From: Chryseobacterium sp. ERMR1:04
GTDB lineage: Bacteria > Bacteroidota > Bacteroidia > Flavobacteriales > Weeksellaceae
Assembly: GCF_001297705.1 (NCBI RefSeq)
Contig: NZ_LIRF01000003.1
Location: 992,001-1,056,000, forward strand
DNA length: 64,000 nucleotides
Direction: 5' to 3'
The first letter of the stretch is position 1. Each line of letters opens with the position of its first letter. The notes beneath the pieces are model-generated. The model was given only the letters and a program-made list of their open reading frames with translations. It was not told the origin of the DNA and ran no database searches. Shown one piece after another: positions 46,490-56,925 of this stretch. The position numbers were made by a program, and so were the translations under genes.

Positions 46490-46772
46490 TAAACTGTTAA
46501 TTAATAAAAATACTACAGTTTATTTTACCAAGCATAAAACAAAATGGCCGGAATTTCAATAATCCAGGCCATAAATCTTTAAAAAATTAGGAATGTTAAT
46601 TGTGTTTTTAGAAACGTAATTCTATAGCAAATCTAACAATAAAACTCTTATTAAATATTTAGTATATCCTAATGTAAGTTGATGTGCACAATTGTGTATT
46701 TATACGTTCTGTTAATTCTACAACAAGTGATTTTTAATAGCTATTGTGTAGTAATACGAATAATATTTTTGT

Positions 46773-48251
46773 TTAATTAATTGTAGAAAGCACAATATAA
46801 AGTTCATCTTGATTCTTTAGATTCATTTTCTTTGTTATTCGGAACCTTCTTGCCTCAGCAGCTCTGATGCTGGAATTTGTATATTGTGAAATTTCTTTGA
46901 TTTTAAAATTCATTTTTAAAAGTGAACAAAAATTTAAATCAGATATATTCATCTCAGGATAACTTTCCTTAAGCTCTTTATAAACTTTAGGATACACTTT
47001 TTGAAATTCTACATAAAAAGTATTTACATCCACTTTAGCGAGATTTACAAGCTTGCTAGTACTTTCTAGCTCAATGCTTTGATTGGAATAATCATTTGTT
47101 TTTGAAATCTCCTTCTCATTTATCTCTTTTACATTTTTTTTATTTAAATAAAATCTATAGTAAAAATAGCACATAACAATTACTGCAAGAAAAAATGATA
47201 TAATAATTATAATATTGTTATTATTTTTTTTCTTTTCATGATTTAAAACCTTATTATTTATAGATGAGATTAAATTTATATCTGCTATTTTGGTCTTTAA
47301 GATATCGAGGCTATCTTCATAGAATTTATATTTTTTAGAATACGTTTCCGCATTTTCAAAATCATTTAAATGCTCATACGATGTATTAAGCAAAGCATAA
47401 ATTTCAGATAATCTATATGTATTATTAATTTTATTTGCTTTTAGAGCTGCGTCATGTAAGTATGCGATCGCTTCTTTATAATTATTTGTATTATTAGCAA
47501 TAATTCCTTTAATGATTAAACTTTGTGTAATAAATGATTCATCATGAAATGATATCAGTAGATGATCTGCTATACGTAGATATTTTCTTGATGCGTCAAT
47601 GTCACTAAAAGAAGCGAGAGATAGGCTAATCGATTGCAATACATAGATCAAGGTGAACTTTTTCAATCTATTAGATTCATTAATTCTCAAAATATTTGAG
47701 TACGCAAGCTTTTTTTGTGCTATAATCTGTTTTCTTATATTTAAATCATCATTGGTATGCAGTAGGTCTGCCTTTGCTAAAAGAATATAAATTGTATTAA
47801 TTTCCTGATCCTCTCTGGAGTTGACAAATTTATTGTATTCTTCGGCTTTATTAATTATTAATTGTGATGATTGAGGATTATTCATACGTAATAAGGCAAG
47901 TTGATATAATAATAAAAATCTGCACATCATATTATAATCCTTTCTGGAAGTCGCAAGATCTATCCCTTCATTTATTTTGAGTAATGCTGCATCAATATAT
48001 CCATTAAGGTAGTTAATTCTTGATTCTTCAAATATGGAATAAATTTGACCACTGTAAAAACCAGCCTCTCGCGATATATAATAAAGGTTGGTAACATTTC
48101 TCAGAGAAGCATACGCGTTGCGATCTCCTTGTACATAATTTTTTTCTATCAAGTTTTTTATACTATCTATTTCTCTATTTTTGTTTTGTGCATAAGTGGT
48201 ACTAAAAAAAACAAAGCAAATTGGAATAATTGTTTTTAATTTCATTATCAT
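46773..48251 (-). CDS. Membrane TPR regulator with C-terminal HTH (paralog 1)
   Basis: A 492-aa protein. A signal segment (about 3-22, LKTIIPICFVFFSTTYAQ) is followed by helical TPR-like repeats (30-320), a transmembrane helix near 345-365 (NIIIIISFFLAVIVMCYFYY), and a cytoplasmic C-terminal domain of about 95 aa: NTFYVEFQKVYPKVYKELKE, MNISDLNFCSLLKMNFKIKE and ISQYTNSSIRAAEARRFRIT. The last resembles the LuxR-like HTH of Bacteroidota TPR sensors. Paralogs lie at 50462 and 54589. No adjacent effector gene is visible; 46490-46772 and 48252-48768 hold no gene. Confidence 0.83.
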   Translation of the reverse strand: MIMKLKTIIPICFVFFSTTYAQNKNREIDSIKNLIEKNYVQGDRNAYASLRNVTNLYYISREAGFYSGQIYSIFEESRINYLNGYIDAALLKINEGIDLATSRKDYNMMCRFLLLYQLALLRMNNPQSSQLIINKAEEYNKFVNSREDQEINTIYILLAKADLLHTNDDLNIRKQIIAQKKLAYSNILRINESNRLKKFTLIYVLQSISLSLASFSDIDASRKYLRIADHLLISFHDESFITQSLIIKGIIANNTNNYKEAIAYLHDAALKANKINNTYRLSEIYALLNTSYEHLNDFENAETYSKKYKFYEDSLDILKTKIADINLISSINNKVLNHEKKKNNNNIIIIISFFLAVIVMCYFYYRFYLNKKNVKEINEKEISKTNDYSNQSIELESTSKLVNLAKVDVNTFYVEFQKVYPKVYKELKESYPEMNISDLNFCSLLKMNFKIKEISQYTNSSIRAAEARRFRITKKMNLKNQDELYIVLSTIN

Positions 48252-48768
48252 GGTTGTTTTTGGTTAATTATTTAAACAAATATATTTAAAATCAATAGAA
48301 TTATTCTATCAAAACACACACTTGATTAATTTGTGTATATATTATTTATTTTGATACAAAAAAAACACAAACAGAGACCCAAATAATCATAAAAATAAAA
48401 AACAAAACCATAAACACTCAGATTCACTCAAAAATACTCATAAAAAGACAAATACCTATATATCAGATTTTTAAAAACAGAAAGCATGTGTTTACAAATG
48501 TGGTATCAAAAAAATATTTTTGGCACTTTTTATTAAACTGAAATTATAATAGACTCCAATATAGACCACAAAATTATTGATGTAGTAAATAACATAAATT
48601 CATTACTCTCAAATTATTGCTTAATTATTTATATAAAATGAATAATTTGGATTCTTTGCTTTTTTTGTGTTAAAGAATATTTTACTAGCCAAACCTTATT
48701 AAGTTAAGTAAAACATCATGTCTGAAAACAGACGAAGTAAAATAAGAGTAAATCAATAAGCTTACTTA

Positions 48769-50323
48769 GAGCCTGTTTAAATTTTATTCAATAATAATTT
48801 TATAGCGGATAATTTGAGCATGTTTTCAGAATTTTCCATTAGCAATTCATAATTTCGGCAAAGTCTTCTGTCGTTATCAAACCAAGAAAACGTTCTTGCA
48901 ACAATCTATCTTTTGTGTACTTGCTTAAAGAGTTTTTCTTTATTGTCAGAGCGTAAAAACAACCTGAATGATGTAGCCAAACTTATCTTTTATTTCTTCA
49001 ATAATATTTCCCCTATAGCCACCCGTCTGCTAAAATTACTTTAACCGAAACTAAAAGATAATGGAGTGTTCTCATCAATAATAAGGCAGCTTCACTATCG
49101 TGAAAATTGGCTACACTTATCATGACTGCTATAAAAATCCATTCTTATCTACTACAACATGCCATTTAATTCCTTTTACATTTTTATTACCATCAAATCC
49201 ATTCAGGGAAAGATTGTTTCCCAACGAACGCTCTGACTGTATATAATTAGGGCAACCGCATCAAATTTTCTTTCCTAATTAGCATTATCTTTGAATATGC
49301 TATCGATAATTGATTATTTCTCCAATGTAGAAGACCCTCGGATTATTGAGCGTTGTTTCCATTTATTATCCGATATTTTATTAATTGCTATTTTCACTTA
49401 TTTGACTGGCGGCTCTGATTATCAGGATATGCATATGTTTGGTAAAGAACGCGGGAGTCAGCTTAGAGGATTCTTGACACTTCCCCATGGTGGCTCCTTC
49501 GAGTGATACCTCTGAACGGATTTTTAAGAAGCTGAATGTATCTTCGCTACAAGAATGTTTAGTCACTTATGGAAAAGATATTTTGTCCTGCCTTGCAGAA
49601 AAGCAGATTGTATTAGACGGTAAAAAGCTCAAAGGAGTTTTACCAACAAAGGAAATAGCGGATTGTACAACCTCAATGCTTGGGTAAGTGAAAACAATAT
49701 TTGTATTGGTCAGCAAAAAGTAGAAGATAAATCTAATGAAATTACTGCTATACCTAAAATATTGAACTATTTGGATATTGAAGATACTGTTGTGAGCATT
49801 GATGCCATAGGTACTAAGACCAAAATCGTTGAACATATCCTAGATAAAAAAGGCCATTATATTCTTTCTGTTAAAGGTAACCAACAGGAATTATTTGAAG
49901 ATATTGAACATTGGTGAGAGTACATTGGAGTATCGAAAACAAACTACATTAGCATTTAGATGTTACCTTCAAAGAAGATATGTGTAGAGCACGCAAAGGA
50001 AATGCCTCTGAAAATCTATCCATAATGAGAAAAATTGCGTTACAGCTAATATCAGGCATGAACGACAAACTAAATCTTAAAAAAAGACAATATAAAGCTG
50101 GTATAGATCCAAAGTATATGAAAGATATTTTGACATTTTGATGCAGTTACCCTGAGTTTTCGCTTTATATCATCAGAATCAAGCGTTTTTTTTATAAATT
50201 ACCACTGAGTAAGGGTTAAGTCTGTTGGATAAATCAATTTTTTTATTTTGTAGCTCTAAATTGAAGCTTTTAATCCAATTAATACCCCTTACTCTTTTTT
50301 TATTTACATTTTTAAACAGGCTC
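48769..50323 (-). mobile_element. Degenerate IS5-family element with a nested ISAs1
   Basis: The ends GAGCCTGTTTAAA (48769) and TTTAAACAGGCTC (to 50323) are inverted repeats flanked by the 3-bp direct repeat TTA (48766-48768 and 50324-50326), as expected of the IS427 group of IS5. Transposase pieces on the minus strand include NGFDGNKNVKGIKWHVVVDK, NFHDSEAALLLMRTLHYLL and RTFSWFDNDRRLCRNYELLM, broken by frameshifts. An ISAs1 element sits inside. It is non-functional. Confidence 0.78.
49249..50153 (+). mobile_element. Internally deleted ISAs1-family element inside IS5
   Basis: The ends AGGGCAACCGCATCAAA (49249) and the inverted TTTTGATGCAGTTACCCT (to 50153) match. The transposase is split over three frames: 49291-49506 (MLSIIDYFSNVEDPRIIERC, GGSDYQDMHMFGKERG), about 49500-49687 (VLDGKKLKGV) and 49663-49917 (ILNYLDIEDTVVSIDAIGTK, KGHYILSVKGNQ), with a C-terminal scrap LKKRQYKAGIDPKYMKDIL near 50100. 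At 905 bp it is shorter than a normal ISAs1 (about 1.2-1.3 kb), so part is deleted. Confidence 0.82.
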
Positions 50324-50461
50324 TTAATAAGTAAATGATATGTACTACATTCCTATGATATAAAACTGCTTCGATTAGTACTTATATTGATAAATTATTG
50401 AAGCAGGTGTTTAAAATTTTTAGATACCCGATTGAAATTGTATAAAATACTTACAATCAAA

Positions 50462-51943
50462 TCATAGCTTGGATAGAAGTATATATAAATCACTTGTAGA
50501 TTTAATTTCTATCTTTTTTAATATTCTATATCTTCTACTTTCTACGGACTTTAATGTTGTCTGAGTATATTCTGCTATTTGTTCATTGTTAAAGTTCATT
50601 TTTACAAAAGAACAATAATTAAGATCATTGATATTGAGTTTAGGGTATCTGTCTTTAAGATTTTGATAAAAATAAGGATATATTTTCTGAAATTCAACAT
50701 AATATACATTAATATCATCTTTTGCAAAATTGATTAGTCTCATTACTTTTATAGTGATATCAATTTCTTCTTTTTGAAATTTATCCTCTTTATTAGTGAT
50801 AAAGGGTAAAACTAACGAATTTCTTTTTATTCTTTGGTAAAAAAGCAATAATTCAATAGAAATTATAAGAACAAGAATTCCATACAACAGCATTTTGTTA
50901 ACATCACTAATTACCCTTTGCTTATCTTTTGCAGAAAGGTTGATGTTTTTGATTAAAGTGATATTATTTGATTTCTTATTGGCGGAGTTTATACTGTCCA
51001 GTAAATGAGCATATTTCCACGAGTATTTTGTAGCTTCTTCAAAATCACCAATCTGACCATATGAAGCAGAAATCATAGGGGTTATTTCAAAAAAATTGTA
51101 TGTATTCCTGTTTTTAGCTGACCTTTCAATAACTATCGAAAAATACTTGATAGCTTGTTGATAATCTTTGCTTATATTTTCTATTGCCCCTTTTATTACA
51201 AAACTTTGCGTGATAAATTCTTCATTCGGATACTTCATAAGAAGATCGTCAATTTTTATAACCACTTCCCTTGCTTCTGATAGTTTTTCAGCCAAAGCAA
51301 GGCTCCATGCTAGAGACTCTAATGTATTGATAACAATAAATTTTTTGTATTTATCATTATCTCTTAATAGCATTGCCTGAGAATACGCTTCTCTTTTCAG
51401 TGAAACAACAGTATCCATATCTTTACTCAATCCGTTTGCATCAACTAAAAGTTCTGCTTTTCCTAGCAGTATAAAAATATGATTGATATCTCTTTCATCA
51501 TTTTCAGAAACAAGACTGTTGTAATATTCACATTTTTTTAATGCATCTTGTGACTCATGAAATTGGTCTAATTTTATCAGAATCCTCTGATAAATTAAAA
51601 ATAATCTGCATAAAGCCATGGAATTTTTTTCAAGTTTTGCTATGGCAACACCCTCATTAATTTTCTTCAGGGAAGCATTGAAATATCCGTAATCATAATT
51701 GATTTTAGCAGTTTCGATTATCGACTTAAGCTGGCCTTCAACAAATCCTTCATATTTAGACAAATCATAAAGATCCGTCATATATTTAAGTAGATCTTTT
51801 TGTGAAATCTCTCCTTTAGAATATCTCTGATCCAATATTCCTGTTAATCTATTTATTTTTTTATTCTGCTGTGAAAATAAAATCGAACATGTAAAACACA
51901 ATGTGCACAATATATATTTTCTCATTACATTAAGCCTCATCAA
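50462..51943 (-). CDS. Membrane TPR regulator with C-terminal HTH (paralog 2)
   Basis: A 493-aa paralog of the genes at 46773 and 54589. The signal segment is YILCTLCFTCSILFSQ. TPR-like helices include KINEGVAIAKLEKNSMALCR and DYQQAIKYFSIVIERSAKNR, followed by a transmembrane helix near 350-370 (KMLLYGILVLIISIELLLFY). The C-terminal domain has INVYYVEFQKIYPYFYQNLK, LNINDLNYCSFVKMNFNNEQ and IAEYTQTTLKSVESRRYRIL. It is more similar to paralog 3 than to paralog 1 by eye. It probably senses an envelope signal and acts on DNA or a partner; no target is known. Confidence 0.83.
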   Translation of the reverse strand: MMRLNVMRKYILCTLCFTCSILFSQQNKKINRLTGILDQRYSKGEISQKDLLKYMTDLYDLSKYEGFVEGQLKSIIETAKINYDYGYFNASLKKINEGVAIAKLEKNSMALCRLFLIYQRILIKLDQFHESQDALKKCEYYNSLVSENDERDINHIFILLGKAELLVDANGLSKDMDTVVSLKREAYSQAMLLRDNDKYKKFIVINTLESLAWSLALAEKLSEAREVVIKIDDLLMKYPNEEFITQSFVIKGAIENISKDYQQAIKYFSIVIERSAKNRNTYNFFEITPMISASYGQIGDFEEATKYSWKYAHLLDSINSANKKSNNITLIKNINLSAKDKQRVISDVNKMLLYGILVLIISIELLLFYQRIKRNSLVLPFITNKEDKFQKEEIDITIKVMRLINFAKDDINVYYVEFQKIYPYFYQNLKDRYPKLNINDLNYCSFVKMNFNNEQIAEYTQTTLKSVESRRYRILKKIEIKSTSDLYILLSKL

Positions 51944-52043
51944 TATTAAATTATAGTTAATGTGATTGTCAATTATATAGAAATCTACTATACGAGGATA
52001 AAAATATAAAAAAAATTAAAATATATTGTATTAGAGAAAAGTA

Positions 52044-52074
52044 GAGCCTGTTTAAATTTTACTTAACCAGGCTC
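52044..52074. repeat. Paired IS5-type ends forming a short hairpin
   Basis: GAGCCTG (52044-52050) and CAGGCTC (52068-52074) face each other 17 bp apart. This is what remains if nearly the whole IS5 element was deleted between its ends. It could also act as a hairpin in RNA. Confidence 0.4.
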
Positions 52075-52125
52075 ATATCTATGATTGTCAATGATTTTAC
52101 TATTTTACAATTATGATAAATAAAC

Positions 52126-52634
52126 TACCTCGGGGCAGAGCCCCAGAGGTATTAGAACATTGATAATTGTTGACCATGTATCTTTTTATATTCTTGTTCT
52201 TTTCCTTGAGATTTCACATAATTTTGAATCGTATTCTCATCTCCGTGTTTACCAACTGTATTAACGTAGAATCCTTTACTCCAAAATTCACCACCCCATA
52301 ATTTTTACTTAACTTCTGGGTGTCTTTTGAAAATCTCCTTTGCCGTAATACTTTTCACTGTCCGAATTATTTTAGTCGGACTTTCAACAGGAACACTTTG
52401 AATCAAAAAATGAACATGATCTTCGTCGGTCCCAATTTCAATGAAAGCTATATCATAACGTTTTGATATCTCCAAACAAATTTCTTTCAAACTAATATCA
52501 ATTGCTTCACTAAAAACAACTCTTCTATATTTGGCTGGACATACAAAATGATACAACAATACTGATACATTATGCTTTTTATGAATATATTCGCTCACAA
52601 AACAAAATTACACAAAATCGAAGCAGAGCTTCGA
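52126..52634 (-). mobile_element. IS200/IS605-family element with both end hairpins
   Basis: The right-end hairpin (52126-52151, stem GGGGC/GCCCC plus TACCTC/GAGGTA) and left-end hairpin TCGAAGC-AGA-GCTTCGA (52618-52634) bracket a TnpA gene, and both loops are AGA. This matches the subterminal hairpins that TnpA recognises. There is no TnpB. Confidence 0.75.
52152..52598 (-). pseudogene. tnpA: TnpA (Y1 HUH transposase) with an in-frame stop
   Basis: 97 codons from 52598 read VSVLLYHFVCPAKYRRVVFS with the HUH motif DEDHVHFLIQSVP and end RHPEVK-stop (52305). In the same frame the sequence goes on KLWGGEFWSKGFYVNTVGKH, then GDENTIQNYVKSQG, which contains the expected catalytic Tyr, to a stop at 52152. 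A single nonsense change therefore splits a normal TnpA of about 148 aa. Because the Tyr lies after the stop, the short product should be inactive. Confidence 0.82.
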
Positions 52635-52770
52635 GGAATTAAAACTAAAAGAGATTAAAACATAAATCATCCATAAATAAAAAATGAAATTTAGAAATTA
52701 AAAATGGTTCTTATATACTTACATCAATATGATTTAGTGTTTACAGGAAATAGAGATCAATTTAAATAAT

Positions 52771-53082
52771 TTACTGATACAACTTTTTCCATTTACCAAG
52801 AGTATTTCTACTCATTTTGAAATAACTGGCAACCTGCGTGTTGTTTAGGTTATTATTCTTTTGATATTCCAGTATCTCCAAAATATCTTCCTTGGTATAT
52901 GATTTAAATTTCTGACTGGCCTGATTCTCATCTTTGAAAATCATTTTATTTAATTTAAGAATATCTAGTACAGATAATTCGCTCTTATTTAAAATAAATG
53001 TATATTTTTCTTTCTGCTCAGGAAATTTATAATCTAGTATATCGGCGTAAATCTTTTTATAATTGGGTGCGTTATTTTTCAT
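52771..53082 (-). CDS. Small HTH protein, transposase-like
   Basis: A 103-aa protein. The C-terminal half is a helix-turn-helix, YTKEDILEILEYQKNNNLNN followed by TQVASYFKMSRNTLGKWKKL, like the DNA-binding part of IS3/IS150-type OrfA or of an invertase. The N-terminal half is helical (YKKIYADILDYKFPEQKEKY). It neighbours a second HTH protein with a similar C-terminal pattern, both on the minus strand, 51 bp apart. It is probably a mobile-element accessory gene or a small regulator. Confidence 0.55.
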   Translation of the reverse strand: MKNNAPNYKKIYADILDYKFPEQKEKYTFILNKSELSVLDILKLNKMIFKDENQASQKFKSYTKEDILEILEYQKNNNLNNTQVASYFKMSRNTLGKWKKLYQ

Positions 53083-53133
53083 AAAAATGCTTTATTATTT
53101 CGATGATTATTATATTATTAAAAATATCCATTG

Positions 53134-53565
53134 TTATCTATACTTAAATATCCATTTATGTAAAGTGCTTTTGGGTATTTTATATTCATTAATAATTTCC
53201 GCTTTAGTTTTAATTTTTTTATCCAACATTTCCAAAATAAAGTTTATAATTTCAATAGTATAAACATTTTTTCGAAATTGAGGAAGCAAAGAATTATTAT
53301 TGGTAACATCGCAATACTTAATACCGCTCGGTGGAGAGTACAAAATAAGATGTTGTGAATACAATCGAAAAAAATCATATTCTAATAGTTTACTCCATTT
53401 TAAAAGTAAATTGACTGGAATATCTTCTTCCAAATACATATCTGTAATCTCTTTTTCCGTACACTTCATGAAATTGCAAATACGTGTGATATCAATCTGA
53501 CTATCCTCTACTCTTATTTTCAATAAGTTACCAATATGAATGTTTTTGTAGTCTATTTTTTCCAT
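53134..53565 (-). CDS. HTH-domain protein, transposase-associated type
   Basis: I chose ATG 53565 (MEKIDYKNIHIGNLLKIRVE), giving 143 aa. The N-terminal half resembles a short Cro-like segment, ITRICNFMKCTEKEITDMYL then LLLKWSKLLEYDFFRLYSQH and LILYSPPSGIKY. The C-terminus is a second HTH, IKTKAEIINEYKIPKSTLHK WIFKYR. Similar genes occur in many copies in Chryseobacterium and are often labelled transposase, but no DDE or HUH catalytic motif is present. It is paired with the 103-aa HTH gene downstream. Confidence 0.6.
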   Translation of the reverse strand: MEKIDYKNIHIGNLLKIRVEDSQIDITRICNFMKCTEKEITDMYLEEDIPVNLLLKWSKLLEYDFFRLYSQHLILYSPPSGIKYCDVTNNNSLLPQFRKNVYTIEIINFILEMLDKKIKTKAEIINEYKIPKSTLHKWIFKYR

Positions 53566-53899
53566 ATATAAAATCATTAATCCCTCTATTATTTTCTAAT
53601 TAAAACAATAAAGGTTTAGGGTTAATTATAAAATACTTATAAGGTTAGGCTGTATTCCTAAAAACATTTTAAATCAATATTAAGCTGAAGATGCCATCAA
53701 AATTTAATGGAATTCCATTATTTTGAATATAGACTTTAAGTATTCATGTACTCAATTTTAACATCCCTTTCCTTTATTATTTTAAAAATATCGCTTTTTT
53801 AGTAAAGATATTTGCTTCAATTTATTTTTCTATCATCTATAATTACTTAAAATATCACAATAATACTCACGATGGTTTGAATAATTCATTGAGATATAA

Positions 53900-54540
53900 G
53901 ATATCACGTTTGCAAAATATATGAGGGAGCTGGGTTTGAAAAGTAAACAGAGCAGGAAGTTTAAAGTTACCACCAACTCAAAACACAATTATCTGGTGGT
54001 GGAAAATGTTTTGGATAGGAACTTTACCGTTGCTGTGTCTTCTAAAGTTTAGGTTTTTGACATAACCTATATTCAAACCAACGAAGGATTTTTATACTTG
54101 ACCATAGTTATTGATTTGTATGACTGTAAAATAGTTGGATGGAGTTTAAATAATGGAATGAGTACTGAAAAAAAAAGTCTTGCAGCTTCAAAAATGGCTT
54201 TCAAAAACAGAAATTTTGAAGAAGGATTAATTTTTCACCCTACAGAGGAGTTTAATATGCAAGCAGGAAATTTGCAAAAAACATTGAATCTTACGGTGTA
54301 ATTAGAAGCATGAGTAGCAAGGTAATTGTTGGGATAATGCTGTAGCGGAAAGCTTTTTTAAGTCATTGAAAACAGAGTTAATTTATGGCAACAAACTCAT
54401 ATCCAAAGAAAAAATAAAATTGGAAATCTTTGAATATATTGAAATCTGGTACAATAAAAAATGAAGTCACAATACTCTAAATTACAAAACAATAGACGAA
54501 TTTAACAATCAAAACGAAATGTATCAAAATGTAGCTTAAC
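53900..54540 (+). pseudogene. IS3-family OrfB remnant with several stops
   Basis: From MRELGLKSKQSRKFKVTTNS, YLVVENVLDRNFTVAVSSKV, (stop) FDITYIQTNEGFLYLTIVID, LYDCKIVGWSLNNGMSTEKK, to GNCWDNAVAESFFKSLKTEL and IFEYIEIWYNKK. These are the rve integrase core blocks of IS3 OrfB, with the first Asp (FDITYI), and the final Glu region (AVAESFF). Frameshifts and stops interrupt it. OrfA is missing. Bases 53566-53899 hold nothing else. Confidence 0.78.
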
Positions 54541-54588
54541 TTAAGCTAGAAATTTTATTTGCATATTCAATGTGCTAAATATTCAATT

Positions 54589-56079
54589 TTATGTAAGTTG
54601 TGACATCATAATGTACAGTTCACTTTGGCTTTTAATATCCATTTTCTTTAATATCCTATATCTTCTGCTTTCTGCAGATCTTATTGTTGTATTGGTAAAT
54701 AATGCAATCTGCTTACTTTCGAAATTCATTTTTACTAATGAACAAAAATTAAGATCATAAATGGTAAGCTCAGGGTATTGTTCTTTAAGATCCTGATGAA
54801 ATGTGGGATATGCATGATGAAATTCAACATAAAATGTATTAATATCCTGTTTCGCCAACTCGACAAGATTTCTTACAATTACAGGTTTGCTGCCATCAAC
54901 ATCGGTTTTAGGTTTCGTTTTATCTCGACGTATTGTAAATTTATGGTACAATAGCAGCAATTTACGTTTATAAAAAAACAAAAATGAACCGAATATTACG
55001 AATAGAGAAAATACAATAATCACTACTATAGTACCCTTATCAAAGATCTTATTGTTAGCAGAAGGAATTTTAGAAGTGATGGTATTAATCAAATTGCTAT
55101 TATCAGATCTTCTGTTTGACAAATGGATACTGTCGGACAGATGCTTAAAATGCCATGAATAATCAACAGCTTTTTTAAAATCTCCCAACTGTCCATACGA
55201 TGCAGAAATCATAGGATATATTTCATAGAGATTGTAAGTATTTCTATTTTGTTTGGATTTGGCAATAGCCAATGAAAAATTTTCTATTGCCTGCTCATAA
55301 CGGTGATCTATATTCTCTACAGCCCCTTTGATCATGTAATTTTTAAGTACAAGCTCTTCATTAGGATATACTTCTAAAAGTCTATCGATTACAATGATAT
55401 TTTTCCGAGCTTCAGGTAATTTTTCAGCCAATGCCTGTGACCAGGCTAGCGACTGAAGCACACGAATAATAGTTGTTTTCTTATATTTATCGGAATTTTG
55501 TAAACTCTGCGCTTTTGAATAAGCCTGTTTTTTTAAAGATAACACAAGATTCATATGATTACTCAGGCCCTCTGTATTTACCATATGATCAGCTCTTCCC
55601 AAAAGAATATAAATATCATTGATATCCCGATCACTTTTTATAGGAATCAATTTATTATAATAATTGCACTTTTTTAATATGGATTCCGACTCATGTAAAC
55701 GATCTAATCTAAGCAACACTCTTTGATACACTAATAGTAAATGACATAGGATATTATAGTCTTTATTTGTCTCGGCCAATTGAACTCCCTCACTAATTTT
55801 TTTCAAAGCCATATTAAAATCGCCATACGAGTAGCTTATTCTAGCCTCCTCAACAATGGATGATAACTGACTTTCAACATTTTTTGATTCTTTTGATAAA
55901 TAGTATAAATGGGTAACATATTCACCGAAATCTTTCTGTGTAACATTTCCATTGTAATAATTCTGATCTATTAATCTATTAATGCTATCAATTTTACTAT
56001 TCTTTTTTTGCGAAAAAAAAAGGGTAACTGTACAAAAAATAATACATAATAAAAATAACCTGATAAATATTGACTTCAT
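54589..56079 (-). CDS. Membrane TPR regulator with C-terminal HTH (paralog 3)
   Basis: A 496-aa protein. The signal segment is IRLFLLCIIFCTVTLFFSQ. TPR-like helices include SYGDFNMALKKISEGVQLAE and HRYEQAIENFSLAIAKSKQN, followed by a transmembrane helix near 350-368 (GTIVVIIVFSLFVIFGSFLF) and the C-terminal domain INTFYVEFHHAYPTFHQDLK, LTIYDLNFCSLVKMNFESKQ and IALFTNTTIRSAESRRYRIL. Its architecture is the same as the genes at 46773 and 50462. All three are on one strand and separated by IS debris. The upstream 56080-56519 is AT-rich with no gene. Confidence 0.83.
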   Translation of the reverse strand: MKSIFIRLFLLCIIFCTVTLFFSQKKNSKIDSINRLIDQNYYNGNVTQKDFGEYVTHLYYLSKESKNVESQLSSIVEEARISYSYGDFNMALKKISEGVQLAETNKDYNILCHLLLVYQRVLLRLDRLHESESILKKCNYYNKLIPIKSDRDINDIYILLGRADHMVNTEGLSNHMNLVLSLKKQAYSKAQSLQNSDKYKKTTIIRVLQSLAWSQALAEKLPEARKNIIVIDRLLEVYPNEELVLKNYMIKGAVENIDHRYEQAIENFSLAIAKSKQNRNTYNLYEIYPMISASYGQLGDFKKAVDYSWHFKHLSDSIHLSNRRSDNSNLINTITSKIPSANNKIFDKGTIVVIIVFSLFVIFGSFLFFYKRKLLLLYHKFTIRRDKTKPKTDVDGSKPVIVRNLVELAKQDINTFYVEFHHAYPTFHQDLKEQYPELTIYDLNFCSLVKMNFESKQIALFTNTTIRSAESRRYRILKKMDIKSQSELYIMMSQLT

Positions 56080-56519
56080 TGTGTTGATTTAAAAAGTGTC
56101 CATTTACGTATTCATATAATCATTTTAATAACATTTCACCCTATAGCAGAAATTAAAATCTGGTAAGCAAATAAGGTATGCTAAACGATACATATTAAAT
56201 AACGATTTCTAATTTTCAAGTACGTAAGAAAATTTTATACCATAAATTTATTTTAAAGAAAAAACTACATTATTAAAAATACGCAATAAAACACAATACA
56301 ACACAATTCGATATAAAAAACTGATAACCAGATCATTGAAATGTACAAAAAAAAATAAAATTTTAATTTGTTAAAAATATTATTTTCACTTGACTGTATT
56401 GAAGTATGTTTTGTTTTTTACCAAGAATTTCTTTTGAATAGATAAAATACCATTGAAATAGAGACGAAAAATACTAGAAGATTTCCGGATATTACTCTAC
56501 TTTTTTTCTTGCGTTTCTA

Positions 56520-56925
56520 ACTATTCACAGCTGGAGCTTAATTAATGGAATGAGTACTGAAAAAAAACAAGATTAACGGCTTGGACAATAGAATATTTCA
56601 AAAAGAATTGATTTTTCTCTCAGATAAAGCTGTTCAATATGCCAATAAAAAATTTGCAATTACACCTGGATCTTATTGTGTAAGGAGAAGTATGCATAGA
56701 AAAGGTAATTGCTGGTATAATGCAGTCACAAAGAGTTTTTTAAAGTCATTAAAAACTGAATTATTTTATGATAATAAACTCATCTAAAAAGAGCAAAAGA
56801 AGTTGGAAATCTTTGAATACATCGAAATCTGGTACAATAAAAAAAGAAGATATGGTATATTGAATACAAAACGATCGAGGAGTTCAATAATCAAAACAGA
56901 ATTTACATAATTATAACTTAACTTG
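56520..56925 (+). pseudogene. IS3-family OrfB C-terminal remnant
   Basis: NGMSTEKKQD, FQKELIFLSDKAVQYANKKF, RKGNCWYNAVTKSFLKSLKT and LEIFEYIEIWYNKK parallel the C-terminal half of the remnant at 53900-54540. The catalytic Glu is changed (VTKSF instead of AESF) and frames are broken. Bases 56926-57588 hold no gene. Confidence 0.72.

Noticed and set aside
52044..52074. A rho-independent terminator
   Set aside because: No T run follows on either strand; the arms are identical to IS5 terminal repeats, so an IS scar is more likely.
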